Positions 51,666 through 63,726 of a DNA stretch of 64,000 nt are shown piece after piece; position 1 is the stretch's first letter; the number at the start of each line of letters is the position of its first letter. The stretch covers positions 6,514,001 to 6,578,000 of the forward strand of contig JAITYX010000004.1 in NCBI GenBank assembly GCA_021018815.1. Direction: 5' to 3'. The stretch is from Talinum fruticosum (lineage: Eukaryota; Streptophyta; Magnoliopsida; Caryophyllales; Talinaceae). Made by a program: the position numbers and the translations under genes. The notes beneath the pieces were generated by a model. That model worked only from the letters and a program-made list of their open reading frames with translations, was not told where the DNA came from and searched no databases.

Positions 51666-51764
51666 CTTAATTATTATTATAATAATAATAATTATTATTA
51701 TAATTATTATTATTATCATAAATAATAATCATCACAATAATATTAATATGAGTTTATTAGTTGT

Positions 51765-51955
51765 TATAGTGGATAGTCGTTATAGCGGTTATAACTAGTC
51801 GTTATGAGTCGTTATGAGTCGCTATGAGTCGTTATAGCGTTTATTAGCGGTTATGAGCGTTTATGAGCGGTTATGAGCGGTTATGAGCGTTTATGAGCGG
51901 TTATGAGCGTTTATGAGCGGTTATTAGCGGTTAGCGGTTATAAACGCTTTTATAA
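51765..51955. repeat. GCGGTTATGA-type minisatellite
   Basis: About 19 units of 9-10 bp alternate between GTTATGAGTC, GCGGTTATGA and GCGTTTATGA. The same unit type is found at 50530-50735 at the other end of the element. Confidence 0.85.
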
Positions 51956-51986
51956 ACGCTAAAACGAACAGACCCTAAAGCTCACA

Positions 51987-52000
51987 TGGTATTAGAGTTA
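51987..52000 (+). other. Copia primer-binding site (initiator Met tRNA complement)
   Basis: TGGTATTAGAGTTA differs slightly from the usual plant copia site TGGTATCAGAGC. Its place just before the gag region of 52550-53140 supports the call and marks the start of the copia internal region. Confidence 0.6.
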
Positions 52001-54642
52001 GAATGAGATTTTTAATTTTTACAAAAAAACCAAAAAGTTTCCCTCTCGGTTTTCTTTCTTCCGCATGCAATCTACGCTTCGCTAGGGTTTCTTCGTGTCG
52101 GCCATGCCACTCGCCGCTTGCCATGGCTTCCGTGCCTTCTCCCGCCGTTGCCATCATCACCTCTTCCCCGGCCTTCGACGTCGGCCCCTTGTTTGAGGTG
52201 AAAGTCGAAGTGTCAACAGTCTATTCTTTTCCCTTCCCTTCTCCCTCTTCTTTTCTTTCTTCCCCGCTAGTTGCTCTGCCTCCGCCTCGCTTCCAGTGAT
52301 TATCCCCAGCGTCGTTGTTCCCAAAGTCGTTCTCGGTTGGCTCCACGATGGCACGGTCCGGGTCCCTCCGTGGTCACTACACCGCAGTGCAGCTGGCTTT
52401 TCTTCTCCCTTTGTCATTGTCGTTGGTGGCAACTCTTCTTGGCCGACTATGGTGGCTTCCTCGTCCGATTTTGTGGGTGGTTTACAGCCGCTGCCACCCA
52501 TCATGTAGACCGTCAATGTCGGCAATTACATGACCACCATTCTTACTTCGGTCAATGACTTTCTTTCTTGGTGGACGCAATTCACATCGTTCATCATGAT
52601 GCATCAATTACTTGGGCTCCTTGACGGGTTTTTTCCTCAATTTTCTCATGTTCTTTTGTCATCTCCCCACGACCCCCTCAACCCAATCTAGGCTATTCAC
52701 TTGGGTTTCACATCCAGTTGGTGCGTGCATGGCTTTTTGCTACAATATCCTCGGGATACTCTTAGCGAGGTACAAATTATCAATATGACTTTCAAGTTTG
52801 GTAACAACATGAGTCGCGCTTTAATACGACTAGTCTTCCACCTGGGCTTGATTTAAAATGGATGTTGACTAATGTTAGTATGGGTGAGCGTCGATCTATG
52901 GATAATTATTTGCGATCAATTATTGTTGATTCCTTAGCCGCTATTCGACCGCCTGTCTTCGACCTACAACCGACTCGGTTAACTACCGCTAGGTTGCCCG
53001 ATGATTATGACGCTTTTGTTACTACATTTTCTATGCTTCCTTAGTCGACCTCATTTGATGATTTACGATCTAAATTAATTCTTTATGAGCAACGTTTAAA
53101 TTACAAACGATATCGCAACACTATCATTCATTAAGCTTTTATTGCTACTACTAGAGATGGTTCGGCGCGAGGGAGTGCCTTGTTAGCATCTAGTTCTGGT
53201 GGTAATTCTTATGAAAATCGCAATAATCGGAACAACAAAGGGTTGTGGATGCAACAGTCGCAACAATAAGGTTTCTAGTCAGCCGAATCCGTTAGAGCAC
53301 GTATCTAGGAGCATGCCTGCAGGTACCGTAGTATGTGATTAGTTAATTCATTGTTTGGTACTTATTTGTTGCCTATGTCTACTACTAATCATTCTTCTAT
53401 AGGCACTAATCGGTCTAAAAGTGTCTTAAGATCTCACTCTAAGATTGTCTATTAGATTTGTCATGCTCCTGGACATTCTCGCTCCGAATTGTCTAAACCA
53501 TTATAGCCCACGTTCCACATCATTGCTTCCTACATACGCTACTTTCAATTCTATCTCGGTTGATGAACAAGTTTGGTACCCTGATTCAAGCAGCGACATC
53601 TCACATGACTCGGATGATGGTAAGTTACTTTGTAAGTCTCTTTACTCTAGCAATACTTAGGTTCAAGTTGGTGATGATACTCTACTCCCTATTGCTCATA
53701 TTGGCATGTTTGTTATCTCCCCTCAAACGTGTCCCCTTCCTCTTAAGAATGTCTTTTAAGTCCCTCAGCTTCAGACTTAACTTACTTTTTGTTTGACAAC
53801 TTTGTCATGACAATAATTGTAGTGTGGTTTTTTACTCCTCTTCTGTTCGTGTCAAGGACAACACAACAAGTGAAGTCCTTTTGCAGGCAACTAGTCCGGG
53901 TCCCATTTATACTAATCCTTCCCATCATCTCCCTCTTCCCGCTTACATTACCTTGACCAAATTCGGATACATTTGACATTTTTTATTGGGTCATTGTGGA
54001 GTTAAAGTTTTAGATTTTTGAAAAAATAATAATTTTGTTCAATTTAAAACAGTTTTCTTGGATACATGTACGACTTGTCGTTTAGCTAAACCTCATAGAC
54101 TTCCTTTTAATTTTGTTGAATTAAAACTGATTCGCCATTATAGTTGATTCACTCTAATGTTTGACAATCTCCTACTTTATCTTATCATGGTTACAAGTAT
54201 AATGTTATTTTTGTCGATGATTTTTCACGTTTCATTTGGCTTTATCCTATGAAACGTAAAAATGAAGTCTATGATTTATTTACTAAATTTCAAGTTCTCT
54301 CGGTTGAAAACTTATTTAAGCTGCAAGATGAAAATGTTTCAAAGTGATTGGGGTCATGAGTTTGATAATTCTCCTATGTTGGACTCGCTTTAATCAACGT
54401 GGTATTTACTTTCGCAAATCTTGCCTTGATACTTAGCAACAAAATGGGATTGCAAAACGGAAGCATCATTATATTTTAGAAATGATTCGCAAGTTTTTAT
54501 TTGATGCTTCCATGTTTGACTATTTTTAGTTAAATGCATCTAATGCTGCTATTTTTAACGTTAATAGCTCCCTATGGTCGTGTTAAACCATGTTTTTCCC
54601 TTTAAAGTTTTATTTAACAATTGTCCGACTATATTTTCTTAA

Positions 54643-55797
54643 AGATATATTAACATTGACCTCCCTCGAGGTATTTGGAAATCATTTATAAACCCTCCAG
54701 GTATTGGTATTTATTTTTATCCACCTTGGGTTTAGAGATAAAAAATATTTAAGATAAAAAAAGGCGAGAGGCTAACGGAAATGTAAAAGGACAAGTTTGT
54801 CCTTGATTTTTAAAATACAATGACTGTGCTACTCCCCATTGGTTATTGGCACCTTGAAAGAGAAAACATCAAATGCTCCTACTCGATCTCACCTTCCCGA
54901 AATGAAGAACTTCATCCGTGTTTAGGGTTGTAGAAAAAGAGAGAGATGGCGATGTTGTAATACTTCATCTTGACAATGGGGAGATCAAATGATTGAAATT
55001 AGTAATCGAAGGGAGGGGTTTCTTATAGGGCATTTCGTCAAACAGGTGGAGGGCTTCCTCAAGCTTAGTGAAATCATACCTATTTCGGATCTCCCGATTT
55101 CTTTCGGGCAATTGGGATTTCATATCTCGCGTATATGAATGATGGGTATGATGATTATGGTACGAGCAACAAGCAAGAAGGGCAAAATTCCGAGAAGCCG
55201 AACCCACAAAAGAGTAGAAAAGCGATGAATGATACCTCCAACTTTCTTCTTCATCTTTCGTCTCATTCTCCTCACTTCAAAGTCCCTTGAGGCTAATCCG
55301 GAAAGAGATCTTCCATTGAACCATAAATGTCAATTTAGCTTGAGATTATTCATCTATAGAAAATTGTGAACCCCAACTTGGATTTCAATGGAAGCTCCCT
55401 TAAATTGAGAAAGGAAAGAGGAAAACCTAATTTTTTTGAGGAGGGATGCCTTATCTTACTTAATCGCGAACGAATCCGAGCATTCAAATGAGGGCTCATC
55501 AATGGAGCCTCCCTTCACAATCGAATAGGCCAAGAAAGAAAGAAACCTAATTTGATTTTTTCGGAAAAAAGCGCTTTCTTTACTCGCAAAGAGGGCAATT
55601 CTAGCACTTTGCCTCATTTTCTTATGCCACATCAGCACACTCACCGTATTTGGATGTTTTCTATTATTAAGAACAATGGTCAATGTATACTTCAAATATT
55701 AACTACTCTGGTCGGGGTGGGTAAAAATAAATACCAATGCCTAAAAGGTTTATAAATGATTTCCAAATACCTCGAGGGAGGTAAATGTTAATATCTC
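54643..55797. mobile_element. Pack-MULE, 1155 bp, carrying a PPR gene fragment, 9-bp TSD
   Basis: The ends AGATATATTAACAT (54643) and ATGTTAATATCT..C (55797) are inverted repeats, and TIR similarity continues for well over 100 bp on each side. TTTTCTTAA lies on both sides (54634-54642 and 55798-55806), a 9-bp duplication as expected for Mutator elements. The TIR and sub-terminal sequences are the same family as the 427-bp MITE at 35998-36424. The extra middle (about 54860-55590) includes coding-like sequence of a PPR protein on the minus strand. It interrupts the copia integrase, whose frame resumes directly after the duplication. Confidence 0.8.
54965..55207 (-). pseudogene. Captured N-terminal fragment of a pentatricopeptide repeat (PPR) gene
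   Basis: An 80-codon minus-strand frame inside the Pack-MULE contains KLEEALHLFDEMPYKKPLPS followed by ITNFNHLISPLSR. This is the typical start of the first repeats of P-class PPR proteins (organelle RNA binding), which usually read 'KLDDALxLFDEM..PLPSI.DFNxLL'. The first 40 residues resemble a short poorly conserved leader, possibly part of an organelle presequence. The frame stops after about one and a half repeats, so it cannot be a working PPR protein. About 400 bp upstream on the same strand (55210-55600) may be the captured promoter and 5'UTR. Confidence 0.65.
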
Positions 55798-57186
55798 TTT
55801 TCTTAAACCCTTTGGCTGTGCTTGTTTTCCTGCTAATAAACTTTAGACTTGATCTATCCACTGTGTGTTTTTGGGTTATGTTGCTAACTATAAAGTCTAT
55901 CGATGTTTAGATCATATCTCCGGGTGTGTTTAAGTTAGTTGCCATGTTCGTTTTCATGAAAATCATTACCCATTTCCCCATCTTTTTAGCAAAGCTCCCC
56001 ACATGACCCGACCATATGTGTTTAAACCTGATAGTATCATGTGTCTCACTGTCACCCACGATAATGGGCCTCACATTGTCTCCCTAGACCAGTTTGCACA
56101 GCTTCGGCTAGCCCATCGCTATGCCCATCTTTTGTAGCTGAACTAACTAGCTTTCTCACCTTTCTTACATCTCGAGTCCGTCTCTGGGTCCCGGCTTGTG
56201 TGCTGGGTTGCCTGTCTCCACATATAGTTTTAGGTTGGGCACTCCTTCTACTAACCTCATTCTAGTTTCCACTACCTTGTCCAATCCACCTTTAGCAAGT
56301 AGTCTTTCACCGGAGACTCGTTCTACCCATGCTAGTAGTGTCCCTTGTGGCCCAACCTCAATTGAGCCTAATTTGTCGTGTCCTTCCCTAACCACTTCTA
56401 GTCATGTTGTCATTGCTCCGGTCAATAGGCATCCTATAAAAACTAGAGCCAAGTTCAGTATCGTTAAACCCAAATGTGTCTTGTCTCTGTTTTTGTCTCT
56501 ATCCGAGGTCCAACCCTCTTCCTTCTCTATTGCTTCCAAATCATCTAAATGGGTTGATGAATTGATGAAGGAGTATTCCATACTCCTTGCCAATGAGACT
56601 TGGGAGTTAGTACCATCCCCACCAGGCCAGAATATTGTTGGTAGTAAGTGCATTTATAAAATAAAGTATCGTTATGATTAAAGTGTGGAGAGATACAAAG
56701 CTCGATTAGTGACCTAAGGCTTTCATGAACAAGATGGGATTAACTACCATGAGAGGTTCAGTCTTGTTGTCAAACCTGTCACTATTTTCTTGATTTTATC
56801 TTCAGCAGTTTTTTATGGTTGGTCTATCCATCGGTTGGATGTCAAGAATGCTTTTCTTCATGGCACTCTAACCGAGGAGGTTAACATGCGACAACCTCCT
56901 GGGTTTGTTCACTCAAATTTTCCGAGGCATGTCTATAAACTTAAAAAGGCCATATATGGTTGAAACAAGCCCCCTTGAGCTTGGTTCATCACTTCAACAA
57001 CTTTCTTCTATCTCATGGTTTTGTATGTAGAAATATTGATCCTTCCATATTTGTTTTACACACTCGACTTGTACTTCTTAGTTTTTCCGCTTTATGCGAG
57101 ATGACATTATTCCGATAGATAGCTCCTAAGCGCAGTTTTAAACCTTTATTACCTTCCTTTCTCAGCAATTTGCAATGAAAGATCTT

Positions 57187-57455
57187 GTTTTTTATTTTTT
57201 ATTTTTAAAGACCACCCTTAGCAAGCACTAAAAACTCATAAATTCAAATTCAAACTTTGACTCTGTCGTACACTTGTCTATTTTACTTGCCACGTCACGT
57301 TTCCAACGAGTCACCGCCCATAAAACTAAGTGGTGTTCCGATATTGTAAAATACCCCCAAAGTTGGTCATGTTCATAGCCAAGGAAATTGTTTGTATTAA
57401 ATTTGACCAACACCCTAAAAGTTTGTATTATTCCCATCCAATATTCTTATTAATA

Positions 57456-57527
<72 letters not shown>

Positions 57528-58106
57528 TCCTTTTGCTTCCAATTTTGATGTATTATATATATATAGTTTCCTTTTGCTTCCAATTTTGATGTATTATACA
57601 TTTATCATAAACTAGACATGATTTTTTTGAAATTTACGTAATTCATAAGACAATAATGAAATTATGAATGAAATGTTGAGGTCACCCTATTAATTTCCTT
57701 TGACGACGCAAGACATAACAGGAACCAGAATTCTATTGTTGTGATTAACAATGAGGTCGGTTTTACAAGACAAAATATGAAAGTGTACATGCAACATAGG
57801 CCGATCTACAAATAAGGGCGGAAGGATCGAGGAGTCAAATTGAAACAAAAAGTCATAAACAATAGTCATTCATGTTTATCAACTTTTGTTTCCATTTGAC
57901 TTGTCGACCTTCTACCTTTCTTTGTAGATCGGCCTATGTTGCATGTACACTTTCATGTTTTGTCTTGTAAAACCAACTTGATTATTAATCACAACATGAG
58001 AATTCGGTTCCTCTTATGTCTTCGGTCGTTAAAGCAAACAAAATGAATATCCTCAACATTTCATTCATATTTCATTATTGTCTTATGAATTACGTAAAAT
58101 TCAAAA
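57187..58106. mobile_element. 920-bp composite insertion in copia RT, with long hairpin
   Basis: The copia reading is interrupted after QQFAMKDL (57186) and resumes with LHYFLGIQV (58107). ATCTT occurs at both junctions (57182-57186 and 58107-58111) and may be the target duplication. The insert contains, in order, a right-arm copy of the MITE found at 5692-6135 (57230-57447), a (TA)n run, a 45-bp direct duplication (TTTCCTTTTGCTTCCAATTT at 57526 and 57568), and an inverted repeat of two 237-bp arms. No ORF. I cannot assign a superfamily. Confidence 0.6.
57459..57524. repeat. (TA)n microsatellite
   Basis: About 33 uninterrupted TA units within the insertion in the copia relic. Confidence 0.95.
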
Positions 58107-58109
58107 ATC
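57622..58109. repeat. Long inverted repeat (arms about 237 bp, loop about 13 bp)
   Basis: Arm A (57622-57859) and arm B (57873-58109) are reverse complements with scattered mismatches. Paired blocks include CATAGGCCGATCTACAAA / TTTGTAGATCGGCCTATG, AAAGTGTACATGCAAC / GTTGCATGTACACTTT, and ATTACGTAA at the outer ends. The tiny loop means any transcript would fold into a near-continuous long hairpin. Confidence 0.9.
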
Positions 58110-58889
58110 TTCATTATTTCTTGGGTATTCAGGTGGTTCACTCTCTTTCAAGCCTTTTCTTGATTCAGCAGAAGTATGTTATTGACCTTTACGTAAATTT
58201 TAGCTACATACATATAAACCTGTTAGAACACCTTCTACCGCTCAAACCACGTTATTCCTTTCGATGGTGAACCGCTTGTAGATCCCTCTCAGTATAGAAG
58301 TATCATAGGCACTTTACATTACTTCACTAAGACTCGTATTGACATTGCATATGCTTTTCATATGGTTTCCCAGTTTATACATGCTTCCTGCACTACTCAC
58401 TTCCATGCTATCAAGAATACTTTTCTCTATTTACATGGTACTTTTCTGCATGGGTTGTGGTTTCATCTCGACGCCCTCTCCCACGTTGGTAGTGGCCTAT
58501 TCTAATGTTGATTGGTTTGGTTGTAAGGATTCTTGTTGGTCTACCACTCGGTTATACAGGTGTTTCTTGTCCTAATTTTATTGGTTGGAGCTCCAAGAAG
58601 TAACTCACTCTCTCAAAGTCCTCTACTAAAGCTAAGTATTGGGTTGTTGGTTACATAGTTGCTTGAGACCATATAGATTCGCAAACTGTTGTATGACCTT
58701 AGTGTTATTATTTCTCAGCCAATTAGGTTGTATTGTGACAACATCGGTGCTATGTACATGTCTCGCCAATCCTGTTCAAAATTATTGTAGCAAGAAAATT
58801 TTTAAAGACAATTTGAAAATTATACTAGCCCCATTCCCCCAAAAGAAAATAATAAAAGGGAGCAACGAAAATGATAAGTTCAAATAAGC

Positions 58890-61800
58890 ACGGTCCTAAG
58901 ATGCCTTTGGCAAAAACAAGCAAATAAAATGGGCCAAGAGTAAAAGGACGAACAAACTACGGATGCTACCCATGAGGTGGGCCAGCAAACCAGTTGATTG
59001 AATTGGCTCTAGTCAACTGGTCGGGTCTAGGATGAGTTTGACATAGGCGGTGAGAAGAAAGAGGGATAGATCTTGAAAAAGTTCTACAAATAACAACTGC
59101 GAGTAGTTTAATGAAAATAATATGATTGAGAACCTAACATGAGCTTCTTGAAACAAATCCCAAAGTATCATAAATTCCCACATCCATTCCTAAAAAGAGA
59201 ACTACATGGTGAATTAATTCGATGGATGCACAATGTGGGGGATGTAGAGAAGGTAAGAGTCTCTCTCTCTATGGCTAAACACACTATTCAGACATTAGGT
59301 AGGTTAAGATCCATTGGACACTTTAGAGGGCTGTAGTGTCGTTCCGGGATCCCGTAATGCATGTTTCGGATTTGGGGATAGAGAGTTGTGATAGGTTGAA
59401 CACACTCGATGTTTGCATATGTGATGTGTAGATCTTATTGGTTGAACACCTGGGGTTGGTTTAAGAACCTATGATGGCGGATATGTACTTGGCGTCTCAA
59501 TTCGTCGGAGATGGTGTCATGCGGTGTTGACTTATCAAGTCGCTTCTTGGTGGGAGACGTGGTTAAATGCCAATTGCCATGTGATCAGGTATATTAAGCA
59601 CCGTTGTGTGTCCCAATTTAGGACACATTCTGCAAGGTACCCTATGTGCGACTATTGGGATTTAAATTTGGCACGTACTAGTTCCCTTACCATGATATGC
59701 GGTATTAGAGACTCACGATCCCGTTTGTTGATTTAGGTATAGAGGTTGCCTTCTGGGAGTTGTCACTAAGGAATAAATCAAAATGTCACATTGTTGAATA
59801 GGATAGGCTGAGCAACCCGAGTATTGAGAGATACTTGCATATATTTATAGAAATACTCATAGGTGAGTACTTTTGGAAGTTATAAATGAGAATTAGAGGC
59901 TATGGGGAGGAAATTAATGGGGAATATAACGTGAAAGGTTCGTTGTATCATTGGTGGAATTGACTTTTCTTGATAATAATATTTGGGTCCATGATCGAAA
60001 TGTCAAACTTGGTATTTTACTTGAAGTGCATGTTTGTTCGGATGTGTTGGAAAGTATTTTTTGGTACATTTGGGAGCTATTTTGGAGAAACAGTTGATTT
60101 AGGTATTTTCTTTATTTCCATCTAAGTTTTTGGGTCGACCAAACATAGGATGCAATGGTTATGAAAATCCATCTATGAGTTCCAATTTGAGAAGCTTGTG
60201 AGAAAGGTATAAAATAAGTCAAGTATGAGGATAGACGAAGTTAAGTGAATCACATTAAAGGTTGTGCTTTCCACCATTTTGAGTTCCTTTGACTTCACTA
60301 TCTCAGCAAGAGGAGTCGATTGATGAATGTTGGAATCATGCCCTCCACCACTTTGAGTTTATATGTGGCAATTCTTTGTGAGTAATCTAAACATCATAAA
60401 TCGTTTGGAAATAGTTTCTTAGGATCTTTATAAACCTTGGGCATTAATAACAATCTTGTAGGTTGATTGCCTCGTTTACAAAGAAATTCTAGAAGTTGTT
60501 CTATCGCTCCCATACTTCATTTGGAGTTCATTTGTGTTTATTAGTGCCCATTGGAGTGACTATAAGTTACTTGGGAGTGAGATACTTTAAGTTTCACATA
60601 AGGATCTTAGGTTTGATCTTAACTCCCATAGAGGAGAAAAAGTAACATGAGGACTCCCTACTACCTATTGTAGTTACCATGAGTTGTTTAAGGATCCTAT
60701 TGTGCTGGATATGATCGCATATAGTTTGGCTGCCTCTTAGTTCTACGTGGTTTCAATTCCCGCATTTTGATTATACTTTCGAGCTCTGTCCACTTCCTTT
60801 TTGTGATGTTACTTACCTAGTATGCATGTCATTCTTACAGTTTGGTCGTTGATACACTATAGATAATTTGTAGCCCATTCAACTAACTTGGCCATAAAGT
60901 CCGCTTAGTTTGCGAGAGGATAAGGAACTAGAGGATGATGTGAGATGCTTGAACTATGTGTGTGCCAAGTTAATGTGTTTATTGCGTAAGTATTTGGTTG
61001 AGACATTAGTGTTCGATTTAAAACAAGTGGTGGAATTGTTCCAAGCCAACTATTTACCCTTTTCCGATACGATTTGCTCATTGGTGCCTTGTAATTAAGT
61101 GAACTTGCGTAGTTTTAGTTTCCCGAGTTCGTGTGAATTAGCTCGTGTGAATTAAATTAGGGAATTGACAAGCTAGGGAGAGACAATACGAGAACTTAAA
61201 TTGAACTTAACAGATTGTGATGAGTTGTGATTCCTTGGGTTGAAATTGTAACCATTTGTGATAGTTGTGATCATGTGTGAATTGACGACTTGTGATTATT
61301 GTGGCTTAGAGGAGTTTTAGTTTCCCGAGTTCGTTGTGCTTAAAACTGAATTGGGTTTAATGAAAAATGAACGGTCGAGCATGAAATTGGAGTATCAAGG
61401 AAATATGAATCTATATTGACTGAAGTATCATTGAGGTCCGAAGGTATAACACTAGTAACTATTGGGTTAAATACGGGTGACCTTCGTGATTATTAAGTTG
61501 GAATGAAGTTGAATTAGCAAAGGAACAACTTGGGAAGACATTATATGTAAAATTAAATATGGGAACAATTCAAAATGATTGGGAGTGATTGTGGCTTTGG
61601 GGACGAAGGGAGGCGAGAATTATGTATATGGAATGTAAGAGTTTTGCTTGAGTAGAATATGGATAAATATTAGAAGGCGCTAAATGCTTAGGTGAATACT
61701 TGAGTAATATGCTAACTTGGGATGCTGAATCTTAATATAGAGATGCTTGGCTTGTGAAGTAACTTGATCCTAAAGAACGTTCAAAGGTTAGTTTTGAAAA

Positions 61801-62039
61801 GAGTTCAAATGTTTACTCAAAACAATGCTTGAGTATGATTCTTGATAACCGTGTTTCAAACTTGAAACTATGTTCTAAAGAAGTGAAACCGATTTGAGAA
61901 AGTGAATTTAGAGGGGTGGCACGTGGTGCCAAGCCTTCTATGATATTAAACCGATTTAAGATTGTGGTTCAAAACCAAGTTTGATAAGTGATTGTGATCG
62001 CCTCAGCTTTGAACTAATTTTGGGCTAAGAATTGTTTAG
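58890..62039. other. Unassigned retroelement-like region
   Basis: 59470-59740 carries broken frames with SQFVGDGV, WWETWLNAN and LARTSSLTM, which faintly resemble Ty3-type gag, but the match is weak. 59740-61080 has no recognised domain. 61085-62039 likely belongs to the LTR that ends at 63210 (TTTCCCGAGTTCG is repeated at 61120 and 61322), but its start could not be fixed. No host gene was recognised. Confidence 0.35.
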
Positions 62040-63210
62040 ACTAGAGGGAAGAAGGTGGTCATGCATATCGGGCCACGGGGTCCTTGCGTATCGAGATGCC
62101 CATCAACCGGTGAGGTTGATTATTTCCTAACGAGGAAAGCGGCGCCTTCCAAGAGTTTGACTACGAGATAGGTCCCAAGAGCCTTAGTCAAGGAGTCGCG
62201 CCCCGAGAAAATAGTCCGGTGCTAGTTCAATCGTCTAAAGCCCCGAAAGCATATTCAGTTTCGAACTAAAAGTATTTGAAAGAAAGTGTAGGTGGTTGCA
62301 CCACCTTGTTTAAAACAAACAATTTCAAAAGAGTTGCTAATGATTGCGAAACGGTGTCTTTAAATGATTGAAGTGGTATAATCTTTATGTTGCAAACGAT
62401 TTAAGTGTTAAACTGCGTGAATTTGTGTGTGTATTGAATAACTAAAGTTCTATCTTGTTTTGATTGGGTTTGATCCACTCAGTAAGATAGTTCGGAAATG
62501 TGAGATAGTTCGGAGATGTAAGAATAGTTGCTTGAGTAAGATGTGGAGAACCTGTTTTGTTTGAAATGGAAATTCAAAGATATGGAGCAAAAGTTACGAT
62601 ATGGTTTGTTATATGGGAATGAAGTATGAATATTTGATTTTTGGGATAAGATTACCCACCGAGCTTGTGGTTTTCTCACCCCATATCTCTTTGCGATTGC
62701 AGGCACTCTCTCAAGTGACGTGTCTTGTATTTTAGCATACTGTGGACTCCTGTTTGCTAATTGTTGTTTGTTGTTTGGTGCCGATGATGTTGCTGAGTGG
62801 CTCAAGTTGTTGACATTCATTCCATGTATTTCTAACTGTTGTAGCTTGTAACTAAAGTTCATATAGTTTGTATTAGCTACATCATGAACCATTTAGATTG
62901 GTTTAAGTTTATGCATGTGGGTTGGACTCCGGTGTGTGGCCGTTGAGTTGTGTACTCCAAGCGTGTGGCTCATTGAGTTATATTATAATTTTTATGCGGG
63001 GTTTTAAGGCTTTAAGCCTAAGGGACAAACCATATTACAAACGAAACCCTGCCAAAATTTTTAGACAATATCTAACTCTTTTGGAAAATGACCTTTATTA
63101 CCTTTAAGTTGGAATTAGAAAACCAAACCGACACCTGAGTGAGCCTTGGGTGTTCCTTTTAACGAACTCTAGCGATGTAATACTCTTAGGATGGGTTTTG
63201 GGGTGTTACG
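62040..63210 (+). mobile_element. 3' part of a Ty3-type LTR, same family as 1-1056
   Basis: Collinear with the LTR at the start of the window: GTCGCGCCCCGAG, GAAAGAAAGTGTAG, CACCTTGTTTA, GACTCC(T/G)G blocks, GTGTGGCCGTTGAGTTGT, GGCTTTAAGCCTA, GCGATGTAATACTC, ending GGGGTGTTACG at 63210. The last base of the canonical ACA has changed. Directly after it begins a spacer and then the right end of a CACTA element. Confidence 0.65.
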
Positions 63211-63289
63211 AGGATAAGTAGTAGGCTTATCCTTATTATCAATAAAGTAAAAGGTAAGTATTATACTTGCCCTAAATGGTTATTGTATA

Positions 63290-63726
63290 TATTATTGTTG
63301 TACAATTGTACAAGGGGTATCAAAAACAAAAAAATAATTATATAAAAATTTTAGACCTTTTCCTACTATTTTTGTTTGAAATAAACCTATTATTATGGTT
63401 TTTAGGTAAGAACCCTAGTAATAGGTCAACGCTACCATCAAAATTTTGGATGAAAAGGTGTTTGGGACTGGCCTATTACTACGGTTCTGGACAAACTGTA
63501 GTAATAGGTTCACCTAATACTACAGTTCTTTCTCTAGGACCGTAGTAATTATAAACCTTTTACTACGAGTTCTTTAAAATAACCATAATAATAGGTTGCT
63601 TTTTTACTACGGTTGTGAATTGTAGTAAAATATGTCTATCTCCTACCACACTCGCATACATGACGCCCTATAACCGTAGTAAAAGGTCTTTTTGAAACAT
63701 AATAAAAGATGATTATTGAAATAGTG
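63290..63726 (+). mobile_element. Right end of a CACTA element with sub-terminal repeats
   Basis: Alternating CCTATTACTACGGTT and AACCGTAGTAATAGG units, as at 29262-29652, end with ATTGAAATAGTG at 63726, i.e. CACTATTTCAAT on the other strand. The rest of this element was not found in the window; the LTR ending at 63210 lies directly upstream, so the element was either interrupted or deleted. Confidence 0.65.

Larger units (their letters stand above)
50501..51975. mobile_element. TAA-flanked TIR element packed with AAT and GTTATGAG repeats
   Basis: The ends GAGTCTGTTCGTTT (50501) and AAACGAACAGACCC (51975) are inverted repeats. TAA lies directly outside both (50498-50500 and 51976-51978), the 3-bp duplication typical of PIF/Harbinger or Tourist-type elements. 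The inside is almost entirely simple sequence: GTTATGAGC(T/C)G-type minisatellites at both ends (50530-50735 and 51765-51950, same orientation) and (AAT)n/(ATT)n arrays in both orientations between. There is no coding capacity. It is inserted precisely at the LTR/primer-site junction of the copia relic. Confidence 0.65.
51987..58830 (+). mobile_element. Long Ty1-copia relic with two nested insertions
   Basis: Domains appear in copia order, all with stops or shifts: gag (52550-53140; SMDNYLRSIIVDSLAAI, RLPDDYDAFVT, SFDDLRSKLILYEQRL); zinc knuckle CQICHAPGHS (about 53455-53485); protease WYPDS followed by a shift into ATSHMT (about 53573-53605); integrase (54170-54640; GYKYNVIFVDDFSRFIWLYP); integrase end after the Pack-MULE (55807-55990; LKPFGCACFP, VFLGY); reverse transcriptase (56530-57186; NETWELVPSPPG, VYKLKKAIYG, then QQFAMKDL); reverse transcriptase end and RNase H after a second insertion (58107-58830; LHYFLGIQVVHS, STKAKYWVVGY). 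The 5' LTR junction is disrupted by the element at 50501-51975, and no 3' LTR was recognised. Confidence 0.85.

Noticed and set aside
52003..52558. Overlapping ORFs on both strands upstream of copia gag
   Set aside because: They lie between the primer-binding site and gag of a copia relic. The composition is Ser/Pro-rich and no domain is visible.
60910..61098. 62-codon ORF as a small gene
   Set aside because: No recognisable motif, start context or splice partner; it lies in retroelement-like sequence.
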